This document shows, in pieces, positions 1-8,590 of a stretch of 64,000 bases of DNA. A program made the position numbers and the translations under genes. Numbering within the stretch: position 1 is the stretch's first letter; the number at the start of each line of letters is the position of its first letter. Under the pieces are notes generated by a model, which saw nothing but the letters and a program-made list of their open reading frames with translations, did no database searches and was not told the DNA's origin. The stretch is taken from positions 142,480 through 206,479 of the forward strand of contig NZ_MRCS01000002.1 in NCBI RefSeq assembly GCF_002303925.1, in the 5' to 3' direction. Origin of the DNA: Pseudomonas sp. ACN8. GTDB lineage: Bacteria; Pseudomonadota; Gammaproteobacteria; Pseudomonadales; Pseudomonadaceae.

Positions 1-1056
1 GCTGCTGATGGCCTCGTCCAGTGGACGGGGTTTCACCAATGTCAGTGGTAATGCCTTGATCGATTGGGCCAGCAGGCTCGGGTCGGTAAACGCTTCGGCA
101 GGCGTGAGTTCACGCAATAGCGCCGCTTTTACGCCATCGATGCCCAACTGACTGTGCAGGTGTTTGGCCATGGATCGCGATCCCCGTGGCTTGCTCAACG
201 CCGCTTGAATTTTATCCACAGGCCGGCCGGGCAACAGGTCCAGATGAATGGTTGCCGAGCCGTGCCGGTTGATCGCCTCGCGGATCGGTGCCGACAGGGC
301 GTAGATCAAACTGCCTTCGATTCCGGTGGCAGTAATCACACATTCGCCTAGTCGCGGAACGTCATCATTAAGACCGATGGCGATATTTTTCAGCGGGGCG
401 CCGGCGAATTTGCTGACCATCAATTCGCTCCAGGCCTGCACCTCGAAGCCGCAATTACTGGGTTGCAACGGCGCCAGTCCTACACCGTGCTGCTCCAGTG
501 GCAGCATCCACGCGCCATCCGAACCCAGTCGCGACCAACTGCCGCCACCGAGGGCGAGCAGGGTGGCATCGGCTTGCACGGTCTTTTCACCTTCCGGACT
601 GTCGATGCGCAAATCGCCACGCTCGTCCCAGCCGAGCCAGCGGTGGCGGGTGTGGATAACTACGCCGCTGTCGCGCAGGCGCTTGAGCCAGGCGCGCAGC
701 AATGGCGCGGCCTTCATGTCGGTGGGGAATACCCGGCCGGAGCTGCCGACGAAGGTATCGATGCCCAGGTCATGAATCCACCGGCACAAAGCTTCGGCGC
801 CGAAGCCGCGCAGCAGCGGGGCGATCTGCGGGGCGCGTTCGGCGTAGCGCGAGAGAAACGCCGGATAGGCTTCGGAGTGCGTGATGTTCATGCCGCCGAC
901 GCCGGCCAGGAGGAATTTTCGTCCGACCGAGGGCATGCCGTCGTACAGGTCGACCGTGATCCCGGCCTGGCTCAACACTTCGGCCGCCATCAGTCCGGCG
1001 GGGCCGCCGCCGATGATGGCGACGTGAGGGGGAAGGGCTGGCGAAGATTGGGTCAT
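1..1056 (-). CDS. NAD(P)/FAD-dependent flavoprotein, PP_4765/HI0933 type (3' end outside window)
   Basis: The reading frame is open from an ATG at 1056 down to base 1 (352 codons, no stop), so the C-terminus lies outside the window. Near the N-terminus is a dinucleotide-binding GGGPAG motif, followed about 45 residues in by GRKFLLAGVGGMNITHSE. This replaces the GGGRCN signature of HI0933/BaiN flavoproteins and fits the TIGR03862 subgroup common in Pseudomonas. Members bind FAD; their substrate is unknown to me. A REP doublet follows its 5' end at 1110-1200. The family call is good, the function open. Confidence 0.85.
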   Translation of the reverse strand, partial: MTQSSPALPPHVAIIGGGPAGLMAAEVLSQAGITVDLYDGMPSVGRKFLLAGVGGMNITHSEAYPAFLSRYAERAPQIAPLLRGFGAEALCRWIHDLGIDTFVGSSGRVFPTDMKAAPLLRAWLKRLRDSGVVIHTRHRWLGWDERGDLRIDSPEGEKTVQADATLLALGGGSWSRLGSDGAWMLPLEQHGVGLAPLQPSNCGFEVQAWSELMVSKFAGAPLKNIAIGLNDDVPRLGECVITATGIEGSLIYALSAPIREAINRHGSATIHLDLLPGRPVDKIQAALSKPRGSRSMAKHLHSQLGIDGVKAALLRELTPAEAFTDPSLLAQSIKALPLTLVKPRPLDEAISS

Positions 1057-1109
1057 GGGATGCGCTGCGGTCTGGCGGGATAAGCCGGGCATTCTACCAG
1101 CCCCGCCCC

Positions 1110-1200
1110 CTGTAGGAGCGAGCCTGCTCGCGATGGCGGCGGTACATTCAACATCTGTGGGCCTGACAGACCGCTATCGCGAGCAGGCTCACTCCTACAG
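1110..1200. repeat. REP doublet (inverted pair)
   Basis: Two copies of the Pseudomonas REP core (TGTAGGAGCGAGCCTGCTCG and its reverse complement) face each other across about 35 bases. Each copy can form its own hairpin, and the pair can form a larger cruciform. It lies between two genes whose nearest ends are a start (1056) and a stop (1337). Confidence 0.9.
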
Positions 1201-1289
1201 GGTTTAGAGGTGTCTTTGAAGGGTGGTTAAAAAACAGTCAGTGTTCTGTAGCCTATACGCCGTGTGGGCTGTAGGCCCTTTCACTCAGG

Positions 1290-1334
1290 TTATCCACAGG
1301 CAGTTCCACAGGCATTGTGGGTAAAGCATCCACA
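1290..1334. other. Cluster of DnaA-box-like 9-mers
   Basis: A perfect TTATCCACA lies at 1290-1298. TGTGGGTAA at 1316-1324 (reverse complement TTACCCACA, one mismatch to the DnaA consensus) and GCATCCACA at 1326-1334 follow. They sit just beyond the stop of the downstream deacetylase-like gene. Whether DnaA binds here is not known; the sequence only shows the clustering. Confidence 0.35.
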
Positions 1335-1336
1335 GT

Positions 1337-2263
1337 TCAGTGACAACCTGATGACTGCCAGACGCGTTGCGCGCTGTGATGGAGGATGCCGTGACGGCGG
1401 GCCAGGGCCTGGCGGTCCTTGCTGTAGCCGCCGCCGATTACCCCGACGAGCGGAATGTCACGGCCCAGGCAATGGCGCATCACGCTTTCATCGCGGGCGG
1501 CGACGCCTTCGTCTGTCAGCTTCAGATAACCCAGGGCGTCGTCCTTATGCACATCGACCCCGGCGTCATACAGTACCAGGTCCGGTTGGTAGAGCGGCAG
1601 CAGGTAGTTGAGTGCATCGTCCACGACCTTCAGGTAATCGGCATCGCCCATGCCGTTGGGCAGTGGAATGTCCCAGTCGCTTTCGGCCTTGCGTGCGGGA
1701 AAATTCTTTTCGCAGTGCAGGGAAACGGTCACTGCTTCCGGGGTGTTGTGCAGTATTCGTGCAGTCCCGTCGCCCTGATGCACGTCGCAATCGAAGATCA
1801 GCACCCGGTTCACCCTTCCACTTTCCAGCAGGTAATGGCTGATCACCGCCAGGTCATTGAAGATGCAAAATCCGGCCGGATAGTCGTAGTGCGCGTGGTG
1901 GGTACCGCCCGCCAGGTGACAGGCCAGGCCATACTCCAGCGCCTTTTCGGCCGCCAGCAACGAACCGCCGACCGCCCGCACCGTACGTCGGGCCAGGGCT
2001 TCGTTCCAGGGCAGGCCGAGGCGGCGCTGGTCTTCGCGGGATAATTCGCCACTCATGTAGCGCTCGATGTACGAAGGGTCATGGGCGAGGGCGAGAATAT
2101 CTGCCGGACACAGATCCGGGCGCAGCAAGTCGACGTCGCGGGTCAGACCGCTGTCCACCAGGTGATCGCGCAACAGGCGGAACTTATCCATGGGAAAGCG
2201 GTGATCCGCCGGAAACTCGGGGCTGTAGTCTTCGTGATAAATCAGCGGCAGTGGCATGGTCAT
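1337..2263 (-). CDS. Histone deacetylase-family (acetylpolyamine-type) amidohydrolase
   Basis: The 308-residue protein carries the zinc-dependent deacetylase core in order: GGTHHAHYDYPAGFC with the paired catalytic histidines, FND, DCDVHQGDGT, YDAGVDVH (Asp/His zinc ligands) and the terminal GGGY with the transition-state tyrosine. Family members remove acetyl groups from lysine or small acetylated amines in the cytoplasm. The start at 2263 (MTMPLPLIYHEDYSP) is preferred over a longer one because homologues begin at this point. An ATG two codons later is also possible. It is divergent from the GNAT gene at 2337, so the two may share a promoter region. Confidence 0.9.
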   Translation of the reverse strand: MTMPLPLIYHEDYSPEFPADHRFPMDKFRLLRDHLVDSGLTRDVDLLRPDLCPADILALAHDPSYIERYMSGELSREDQRRLGLPWNEALARRTVRAVGGSLLAAEKALEYGLACHLAGGTHHAHYDYPAGFCIFNDLAVISHYLLESGRVNRVLIFDCDVHQGDGTARILHNTPEAVTVSLHCEKNFPARKAESDWDIPLPNGMGDADYLKVVDDALNYLLPLYQPDLVLYDAGVDVHKDDALGYLKLTDEGVAARDESVMRHCLGRDIPLVGVIGGGYSKDRQALARRHGILHHSAQRVWQSSGCH

Positions 2264-2336
2264 TTCATGTAGGAATGAGAGAGGGATCCTATCAGCGTTG
2301 TAGACTTGCAGCATGCAAACGGAGGGGCGGTGAGCA

Positions 2337-2906
2337 ATGGAGCCAATACTGGAACTTGAAAGCGCTCGGCTGCTGTTGCGCCAGTGGCGCGATGAAGATT
2401 TAGCGGACTTTGCCGCGATGTGTGCCGATCCGCAGGTGATGCGCTATTTCCCGGCAACCTTGAGCCGGCTGGAAAGCGCATCATTGATCGGGCGAATCCG
2501 TGGTCATTTCGCCGAGCATGGTTATGGTCTCTGGGCTTTGCAGCGCAAGGATTCTGGCCAGTTCATCGGGTTTACCGGGCTTGGCGTGGTCGGTTTCGAC
2601 GCACCCTTTACCCCGGCCACGGAAATCGGCTGGCGCCTGGCCCGCGAGCACTGGGGCTTGGGTTACGCCAGCGAAGCGGCGTGGACCGTTCTGCGCTGCG
2701 GGTTCGACCGCTTGCCGCTGCAAGAGGTCGTGGCCTTCACGACGCAAACCAATCTGCCGTCAGAGAAAGTCATGCAGGCCATCGGCATGCACCATGATCC
2801 GGAAAATGACTTCGATCACCCGCGACTCGAAGCCGATCACCCGTTGCGTCGGCATGTGTTGTATCGCATCAGCCGCGAGCAATGGCTGCAAACCTTGCAT
2901 GGATAA
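2337..2906 (+). CDS. GNAT N-acetyltransferase, RimJ/RimL type
   Basis: This 189-residue protein starts LELESARLLLRQWRDEDL and contains EIGWRLAREHWGLGYASEA, the acetyl-CoA binding region, followed by an F-T-x-x-x-N-x-x-S segment near residue 135. That pattern is typical of RimJ/RimL-like acetyltransferases, which acetylate protein N-termini or small amines. The ATG follows GGAGGGGCGGTGAGCA, a good ribosome site. The substrate cannot be read from sequence. It lies head to head with the deacetylase-like gene, so an acetylation/deacetylation pair is conceivable, but that is inference. Confidence 0.88.
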   Translation: MEPILELESARLLLRQWRDEDLADFAAMCADPQVMRYFPATLSRLESASLIGRIRGHFAEHGYGLWALQRKDSGQFIGFTGLGVVGFDAPFTPATEIGWRLAREHWGLGYASEAAWTVLRCGFDRLPLQEVVAFTTQTNLPSEKVMQAIGMHHDPENDFDHPRLEADHPLRRHVLYRISREQWLQTLHG

Positions 2907-3010
2907 CCTGACACGGACGTTTACAATGGCCCTCATGGGCAGAGTCCCGAAACTGAATCGACCGTAGCAGCCAAGGCTGCGCGGCCATGTTTTGCCTGAG
3001 GAGCATCTGA

Positions 3011-3880
3011 ATGAGCCAAGTGTTGGATGATCTGGTCGACCTGCTGACCCTGGAACCGATCGAAGAAAACCTGTTCCGTGGTCGTAGCCAGGACCTGGGG
3101 TTTCGTCAGCTGTTCGGTGGTCAGGTGCTCGGCCAGTCGCTGTCGGCGGCCAGTCAGACGGTTGAAGAGGCGCGCCATGTGCATTCGATGCACGGCTATT
3201 TCCTGCGTCCGGGCGATGCCGGATTACCGGTGGTGTATCAGGTTGACCGGGTGCGTGACGGTGGCAGTTTCAGCACGCGCCGGGTGACGGCGATCCAGAA
3301 GGGCCACCCGATCTTCACCTGCAGTGCGTCGTTCCAGTACGACGAAGAAGGCTTTCAGCACCAGACCGAAATGCCGCAAGTGGTCGGTCCGGAAAACCTG
3401 CCATCGGAGCTGGAGATCACCCAGCAGCGCGCGCACCTGATCCCTGAGAAAATGCGCGAAAAACTGCTGTGCCCGAAGCCGATCGAATTTCGACCGGTGA
3501 CCGAGAAGGATCCTTACAACCCGCTGCCCTCCGATCCGGTCAAGTACGTCTGGTTCCGCGCCGACGGGGCGTTGGCCGATTCGCCGGCGCTGCATAAATA
3601 CCTGCTGGCCTACGCCTCGGACTTCGGTCTGCTGGTCACCTCGATGCAGCCCCACGGCAAAACGGTCTGGAACAAGGACATGCAGGTGGCCAGCCTCGAT
3701 CACGCGCTGTGGTTCCATCAGGACCTGCGTGCCGATGACTGGTTGCTCTACGCGATGGACAGTCCGTGGGCCGGCAACTCCCGTGGATTCTCCCGTGGCA
3801 GCGTGTTCAACCGCGCGGGGCAACTGGTGGCCTCGGTCACCCAGGAAGGCTTGATCCGTCACCGCAAGGATTGGGCATGA
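3011..3880 (+). CDS. tesB: Acyl-CoA thioesterase II
   Basis: The 289-residue product matches TesB in length and motifs. The first hot-dog domain has FGGQVLGQSL and HSMHGYFLRPGD, and the second has ASLDHALWFHQD with the catalytic-type Asp, then SPWAGNSRGFSRG. TesB hydrolyses medium- and long-chain acyl-CoA to free fatty acid and CoA in the cytoplasm. A GAGGAG ribosome site sits seven bases before the ATG. The stop overlaps the start of the HAD gene by four bases (ATGA at 3877-3880), so the two are translationally coupled. Confidence 0.95.
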   Translation: MSQVLDDLVDLLTLEPIEENLFRGRSQDLGFRQLFGGQVLGQSLSAASQTVEEARHVHSMHGYFLRPGDAGLPVVYQVDRVRDGGSFSTRRVTAIQKGHPIFTCSASFQYDEEGFQHQTEMPQVVGPENLPSELEITQQRAHLIPEKMREKLLCPKPIEFRPVTEKDPYNPLPSDPVKYVWFRADGALADSPALHKYLLAYASDFGLLVTSMQPHGKTVWNKDMQVASLDHALWFHQDLRADDWLLYAMDSPWAGNSRGFSRGSVFNRAGQLVASVTQEGLIRHRKDWA

Positions 3881-4470
3881 GCCTGGCCGACGTGCGTCAC
3901 TGGGTGTTCGACATGGACGGCACCCTGACGGTGGCCGTGCACGACTTCGCGGCGATTCGCGTGGCGTTGGCGATCCCTGCCGAACACGACATCCTGACCC
4001 ACCTCGCCGCGCTGCCAGCCGATGAGGCCGCAGCCAAACATGCCTGGCTGCTGGAGCATGAGCGGGACCTGGCCCTCGGTTCGCAACCGGCACCGGGTGC
4101 GGTGGAACTGGTGCGCGAGCTGGCCGGGCGCGGTTATCGCCTGGGCATTCTCACGCGCAATGCCCGGGAGCTGGCACATGTCACGCTGGAGGCCATTGGC
4201 CTGGCCGACTGCTTTGCGCTGGAGGATGTGCTGGGTCGCGATGATGCGCCGCCCAAGCCGCATCCGGGCGGGTTGCTGAAACTGGCCGAAGCGTGGAAGG
4301 TGCCGGCGAGCGAGATGGTGATGGTCGGTGACTACCGCTTCGATCTCGATTGCGGGCGAGCGGCGGGGGCGCGGACTGTGTTGGTGAATTTGCCGGATAA
4401 TCCATGGCCGGAATTGACCGATTGGCATGCGGCGGATTGTGTTGAGTTGCGGCAGATGCTGTTGGCTTGA
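3877..4470 (+). CDS. HAD-IA family phosphatase
   Basis: From the ATG that overlaps the tesB stop, the 197-residue protein begins MSLADVRHWVFDMDGTLT, which contains HAD motif I (DxDGT). Motif II is the LTRN segment, motif III the lysine in PPKPHP, and motif IV GDYRFDLDCGRAAG. An upstream in-frame start at 3766 lies inside tesB and is rejected. Members dephosphorylate small metabolites such as phosphoglycolate; the real substrate is unknown. Coupling to tesB suggests shared expression rather than a proven shared pathway. Confidence 0.92.
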   Translation: MSLADVRHWVFDMDGTLTVAVHDFAAIRVALAIPAEHDILTHLAALPADEAAAKHAWLLEHERDLALGSQPAPGAVELVRELAGRGYRLGILTRNARELAHVTLEAIGLADCFALEDVLGRDDAPPKPHPGGLLKLAEAWKVPASEMVMVGDYRFDLDCGRAAGARTVLVNLPDNPWPELTDWHAADCVELRQMLLA

Positions 4471-4492
4471 GTGCTTCGTTGCCTGGTCAACC

Positions 4493-4592
4493 GCCATCGC
4501 GAGCAGGCTCGCTCCCACATGTGATCTCTGGTGTCCACAAATGATGTGTTCACCGCAAAATCCTTGTGGGAGCGAGCCTGCTCGCGATGGCG
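4493..4592. repeat. REP doublet (outward-facing)
   Basis: Reverse copy CATCGCGAGCAGGCTCGCTC lies at about 4496-4515, then a forward copy GTGGGAGCGAGCCTGCTCGC begins at 4566, with about 45 bases between. The order is the opposite of the doublet at 1110. It fills the gap between the HAD gene and the convergent hydrolase gene, where no separate terminator is visible. Confidence 0.88.
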
Positions 4593-4613
4593 TCAGTTCA
4601 AGCCCCGAAAATC

Positions 4614-5573
4614 TTACTGCCCAAACAAAGCCTTCTGCCCCTCCGGCGATGTAAACATCCCATCCCCGTCATGCCCGACCCCGGGTACTTCTATCAGCTG
4701 CTGCTTCAACCCTTGCGGTTGCAGCCGCTTCAGATAATCGAAGTAAAAACGCCCACGGGTCAATCGAGACGGCCCTTGCGCCCTGGCCTCACAACTCTTG
4801 TCCAGCGCCGGATGATTCGGGTCAGTATCCTGCTGCCCCAGCAGATAAACGACTTCACGCTTGAGGTAACTTTCCTGCAACTGCGCCGCGGTTTGTCCTT
4901 CGGCATAGGTCGGTAAATCTGCCAGCCCGTACTTCCAGCGATTGAATTGCGGGCAACCGGCGTGGCTGAACGCCACGGGCCGGCGCTCATCGAAATAAGC
5001 GTAGGAGGACGGATTGGCAATCACATAGCGCACCTGCACGCCGGCCGCATCGAGCTCTGACTGCGCGTGACCGAGCAATGCATAGCGCTGAACCACCTGC
5101 GCGCCACCGGAATGCCCGGCGATGACGATTTGCTTCACCTCCGGAAACTGCTGACGGTCACCCACGCGGGCGATGATTTCGTCGAGCGCCGCGTAGGAAC
5201 TCAGCCGAAACGGTGCCGTGGATTCTCCGCCGGCCATCCATTCATTGCCTTGCCAGCGCAAAACGGTGTCGGCCACCGGATGGACCGCAACATCGGTTTC
5301 ATTGAGAAATTGCGGGGCGATCACCAGGGTCGTTGCGCTTTGCCCGGCCAGTTCGGCCGCGTGCTCACCGCTCTGCAGATAGGTTTGCGCATTGCGCAAG
5401 CGACCGTGGAGGATGATCAGCACCCGTTCGATTTTTGCCGGGGCGGGGCTGATGCCCACCGCGATTTCACCTGATTTCAACAGCAGGCGCCCCGAGCTGA
5501 GGTCTTTGACCCCCTGCTCGGCGGCCTGGGACGTTGCGCAAGTAAACAGAACAACCAACAACCACTTCTTCAT
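4614..5573 (-). CDS. Secreted alpha/beta-hydrolase-like protein
   Basis: The 319-residue protein opens with a signal peptide (MKKWLLVVLFTCATSQAAE). It then shows an alpha/beta-hydrolase pattern: IILHGRLRNAQTY near the oxyanion region, a nucleophile elbow VIAGHSGGAQ, and a late histidine in PGVGHDGDGMF. Export to the periplasm or outside is likely, and the substrate is unknown. Its ATG directly abuts the TAA of the upstream metallopeptidase gene (5574-5576), so translation is probably coupled. It may be an esterase or lipase, or a non-catalytic member. Confidence 0.82.
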   Translation of the reverse strand: MKKWLLVVLFTCATSQAAEQGVKDLSSGRLLLKSGEIAVGISPAPAKIERVLIILHGRLRNAQTYLQSGEHAAELAGQSATTLVIAPQFLNETDVAVHPVADTVLRWQGNEWMAGGESTAPFRLSSYAALDEIIARVGDRQQFPEVKQIVIAGHSGGAQVVQRYALLGHAQSELDAAGVQVRYVIANPSSYAYFDERRPVAFSHAGCPQFNRWKYGLADLPTYAEGQTAAQLQESYLKREVVYLLGQQDTDPNHPALDKSCEARAQGPSRLTRGRFYFDYLKRLQPQGLKQQLIEVPGVGHDGDGMFTSPEGQKALFGQ

Positions 5574-6467
5574 TTACAGATTTTTCGCCGCAAAGGTATC
5601 GCACTGGCCAACCTGGCCTTGGGCGAAACCGGTTTTGAACCAGCGCACCCGTTGCGCCGACGTACCATGGGTGAACGAGTCCGGGACCACACGGCCCTGA
5701 CCCTGTTGCTGCAAACGATCGTCACCGATGGCGTTCGCGGCATTCAGTGCTTCTTCGATGTCGCCCGGTTCCAGCCAGTTCAGGCGCTTCTGCGCATTGT
5801 TGGCCCAGACGCCGGCCAGGCAGTCGGCCTGAAGTTCCTGGCGAACCAGCAAGCCACCGTCGCCCTCCATCTGCCGACCCTGCTGGCGCGCTGCCTGAAT
5901 TTTTGCGGACACCCCAAGCAGGGTCTGCACATGGTGTCCGACTTCGTGGGCGATCACGTAGGCCTGGGCGAAGTCGCCCGCGGCGGAAAAACGTTGGGAC
6001 ATCTCCTGGAAGAACGCCATGTCCAGGTAGACCTTCTGGTCGGCCGGGCAATAGAAGGGGCCGGTCGCCGAGGTGGCCAGACCGCAGGCCGAATTCACGC
6101 GGTTGCTGAACAGCACCAGGGTCGGGTCCTTATATTGGCGGCCGACCTGCTGGAAAATCGCACCCCAAGTGTCCTCGGTATCGCCAAGGATTGAACGCAC
6201 GAACTCCGCGCTTTCATCATTGACCGGCGGTGCCTTGCGACTCTGGTGGGTGGCGGGCGCCGATTGCTGGTCCATTTGCCCGGCCAGTTGTCCGAGGATC
6301 TGCAGCGGATCCTGGCCGGTGATCCAGCCGATGCCGACGATCAGGAGGATCGCCGTCAGGCTCAGGCCCTTGCCACCGCCAAAACGCATGCCGCCGCCAC
6401 CGCCGCCAACATCATCGCCACGGGCGTCGACCACGTTGTCGCTGCGTCGGCCTTTTTTCCATAGCAT
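5574..6467 (-). CDS. Neutral zinc metallopeptidase, YpfJ family
   Basis: The start at 6467 gives MLWKKGRRSDNV, a glycine-rich stretch, then one transmembrane helix (LSLTAILLIVGIGWITG). The body carries the zinc-binding HEVGHHVQ motif and a downstream QADCLAGVW segment whose acidic residue probably completes the metal site. The length (297) fits the family. AGAGGA lies eight bases upstream. The catalytic domain is predicted on the periplasmic side of the inner membrane. The stop touches the ATG of the secreted hydrolase gene, making a two-gene unit. Substrate unknown. Confidence 0.9.
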   Translation of the reverse strand: MLWKKGRRSDNVVDARGDDVGGGGGGMRFGGGKGLSLTAILLIVGIGWITGQDPLQILGQLAGQMDQQSAPATHQSRKAPPVNDESAEFVRSILGDTEDTWGAIFQQVGRQYKDPTLVLFSNRVNSACGLATSATGPFYCPADQKVYLDMAFFQEMSQRFSAAGDFAQAYVIAHEVGHHVQTLLGVSAKIQAARQQGRQMEGDGGLLVRQELQADCLAGVWANNAQKRLNWLEPGDIEEALNAANAIGDDRLQQQGQGRVVPDSFTHGTSAQRVRWFKTGFAQGQVGQCDTFAAKNL

Positions 6468-6693
6468 GTGGGAATCCTCTTCTGTTCCGGGTAAAGCTCC
6501 GTGCGATGAGTGTTGCTGCCAAGTGGGAGCGGCGCCAGTCCGGCCGTCCGTCTTTTTTCCGCGCACAGGTTGATTCCCGGCTACCCGTGAAGGGCTGCCG
6601 AGAAGCTTTCAGGCTTGTATTGAACACGGATAACCCATCGAATTCCGTCGGGTGATGGTTTTTTATCGTGAGGGCGATCGCCGGTCTCGCGGA

Positions 6694-8415
6694 TTATTCA
6701 TAAGCGGTGACGCCTGCGATATGGCGCGCGGCGATGTAGCCGAAGGTCAGCGCCGGGCCGAGATTGATGCCGCCAGCGGGGTAGTGGCCGCCCATGATGC
6801 TGGCCATGTCACCGCCCGCGGCGTACAGGCCGGCGATGGGTTGCGCCGCGCCATCCAGGACCTGGGCATGTTGGTTGACCTTGAGCCCGGCGAAGGTGCC
6901 GAAGCAGCCCGGCTGGACTTTCACGGCATAGAAGGGGCCCTGGTCGATCGGCGCGACGCATGGGTTGGGTCGTTGCAGTGCGTCACCCTGCTTGCGGTTG
7001 TAGGGCGTGGAGCCACGACCGAACTGCGGATCCTCGCCGTTGCGCGCGTGGCGGTTGTAGTCCGATACGGTGCTGAGCAAGCCAATCGGGTCGATGCCGC
7101 AGGCTGCCGCCAATTCCTCAAGAGTGTTGCCGGTTTTCAGATAGCCGCTTCGGATGAAGGATGACAGTGGCACCGGAAATGGCCGAGAGATGCCCAAGCC
7201 ATAACGACGTTGAAAGCCATGGGTGCAGATCAGCCACGACACTACTTCTTCACCCGGCGGGGCAGCGGCGACCATGGCTGTGACGTAGTCGTAGTAGCCG
7301 TTGGCTTCATTGACGAAACGCTGGCCGTTGCTCAGCACACCGATGATGCCGGGTTTGCCCCGCTCGATGATGTGCGGGAAGTGTCCCGTGCTGCCGTCGC
7401 TGTGCGGCACCTGCGAGACCGGCGCCCAGGCGACGGCGGACGCCATGTCGCTATTGATCCGGGCGCCGGCACTTTCGCCCAGGCGCAGGCCATCGCCGCA
7501 AACGCCGAGGGGCGGCAGGGCCAGATGCTCATGCCCGGTCGGTGTGCGGGGGAACAGTGCCTTGCGGCGTTGGACGTCATTGGCGAAACCACCTGCGGCG
7601 AGCACCACGGCCTTGCGTGCATGGATGCGCACAGAGCCTTTGGCGGTGCTGATCACCGCACCTCGTACCTGATCATTCTCGCGCAGCAATCGGGTCACGG
7701 GCGCTGATTCCCAGAGCAACACGCCGAGGTCATCGGCGGATTTCGCCAGGCGCGCCACCAAGGCCACACCGTTGACCAGTTGCATCGCCCGGCCATGCAT
7801 GGCGAGGTCTAACAGATGACGGCTGAAACGCCGCGTAACGTGCCAGGCCGCCGACAGCGAGCGGGTCAGGTTGAGGAATGCCGTGAGGTCTGCCCCCGCC
7901 ATGATCGGCATGCCCATGAACGAAGTTTCCCGCATGGTTTTGCGCAGACGCTTGAGCAGTGTTCCGACTTTTCGTGCGTCGTAAGGGGCGGCGATCACCG
8001 AGCGTCCACCGGTGCCTGCCCCGGGCGTGTCGCCATGAATGTCGGCAATGGCGTTGCCGTCGGCGAATTGCAGCGAGGTGTGCTGCTCGAAGAACGACAC
8101 CATCCGCGGGCCGGCTTCCAGGAATGCGTCGATCATCGCCGGATCAAAGCGCTCGCCCAGTTCGTGTTTCAGGTAAGTGCGGGGCAGTTCAACGTCTTCG
8201 ACGATGCCCGCGCGCCGGGCCAGCGGGTTGCAAGGCACCCAGGCCCAGCCACCGGACCAGGCCGTGGCACCGCCGAACACCGGGTCCTTTTCCACCACTA
8301 TGACTTTCAGCCCGTGCCACGCGGCGGTCACGGCCGCCGACAGTCCCGCCGCACCGGAGCCTACGATCAGCACATCGCAGTCGATGTCGGGAAGAACGTG
8401 CGCTTGGGCAGGCAT
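6694..8415 (-). CDS. FAD-dependent oxidoreductase, flavocytochrome c/3-ketosteroid-dehydrogenase-like
   Basis: The 573-residue protein has an N-terminal FAD-binding GSGAAGLSAAVTAAWHG motif and EKDPVFGGATAWSGG. The C-terminal second FAD segment is YAAGGDMASIMGGHYPAGG followed by NLGPALTFGYIAARHIAG. This layout is that of fumarate-reductase/3-oxosteroid-1-dehydrogenase flavoproteins, which oxidise or reduce a C-C bond next to a carbonyl. There is no cytochrome domain or signal peptide, so it is cytoplasmic. It diverges from the IclR gene, with a 21-base perfect inverted repeat between them (8440-8460). The substrate is unknown; a cyclic carbon source is inferred from the neighbours. Confidence 0.87.
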   Translation of the reverse strand: MPAQAHVLPDIDCDVLIVGSGAAGLSAAVTAAWHGLKVIVVEKDPVFGGATAWSGGWAWVPCNPLARRAGIVEDVELPRTYLKHELGERFDPAMIDAFLEAGPRMVSFFEQHTSLQFADGNAIADIHGDTPGAGTGGRSVIAAPYDARKVGTLLKRLRKTMRETSFMGMPIMAGADLTAFLNLTRSLSAAWHVTRRFSRHLLDLAMHGRAMQLVNGVALVARLAKSADDLGVLLWESAPVTRLLRENDQVRGAVISTAKGSVRIHARKAVVLAAGGFANDVQRRKALFPRTPTGHEHLALPPLGVCGDGLRLGESAGARINSDMASAVAWAPVSQVPHSDGSTGHFPHIIERGKPGIIGVLSNGQRFVNEANGYYDYVTAMVAAAPPGEEVVSWLICTHGFQRRYGLGISRPFPVPLSSFIRSGYLKTGNTLEELAAACGIDPIGLLSTVSDYNRHARNGEDPQFGRGSTPYNRKQGDALQRPNPCVAPIDQGPFYAVKVQPGCFGTFAGLKVNQHAQVLDGAAQPIAGLYAAGGDMASIMGGHYPAGGINLGPALTFGYIAARHIAGVTAYE

Positions 8416-8439
8416 TGTTTGAGCTCCGGTGTTTTATTG

Positions 8440-8460
8440 TTTTGGAATCTGGTTCCAAAA
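8440..8460. promoter_or_regulatory. Perfect inverted repeat, putative IclR operator 1
   Basis: Arms TTTTGGAA and TTCCAAAA flank TCTGG, 25 bases upstream of the FAD oxidoreductase start and in the shared divergent region with the IclR gene. Its reverse complement contains TGGAACCAGATTCCAAA, which matches 15 of 17 bases of a site upstream of the Gfo/Idh gene (9546-9562). The recurrence on both sides of iclR supports it as the binding site of that regulator. Confidence 0.65.
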
Positions 8461-8590
8461 AATATAAGAATCAAGTGGAGCCGTACAAGTCTGGAGGGCG
8501 TAAAGCGGGCGGTTATCGAACGCTCAGTTCCAGATTTCGCATTCGTGCGGTTGTCTTCTAGAATCGAGCAAATTTTGCGTGGAAGCGACC

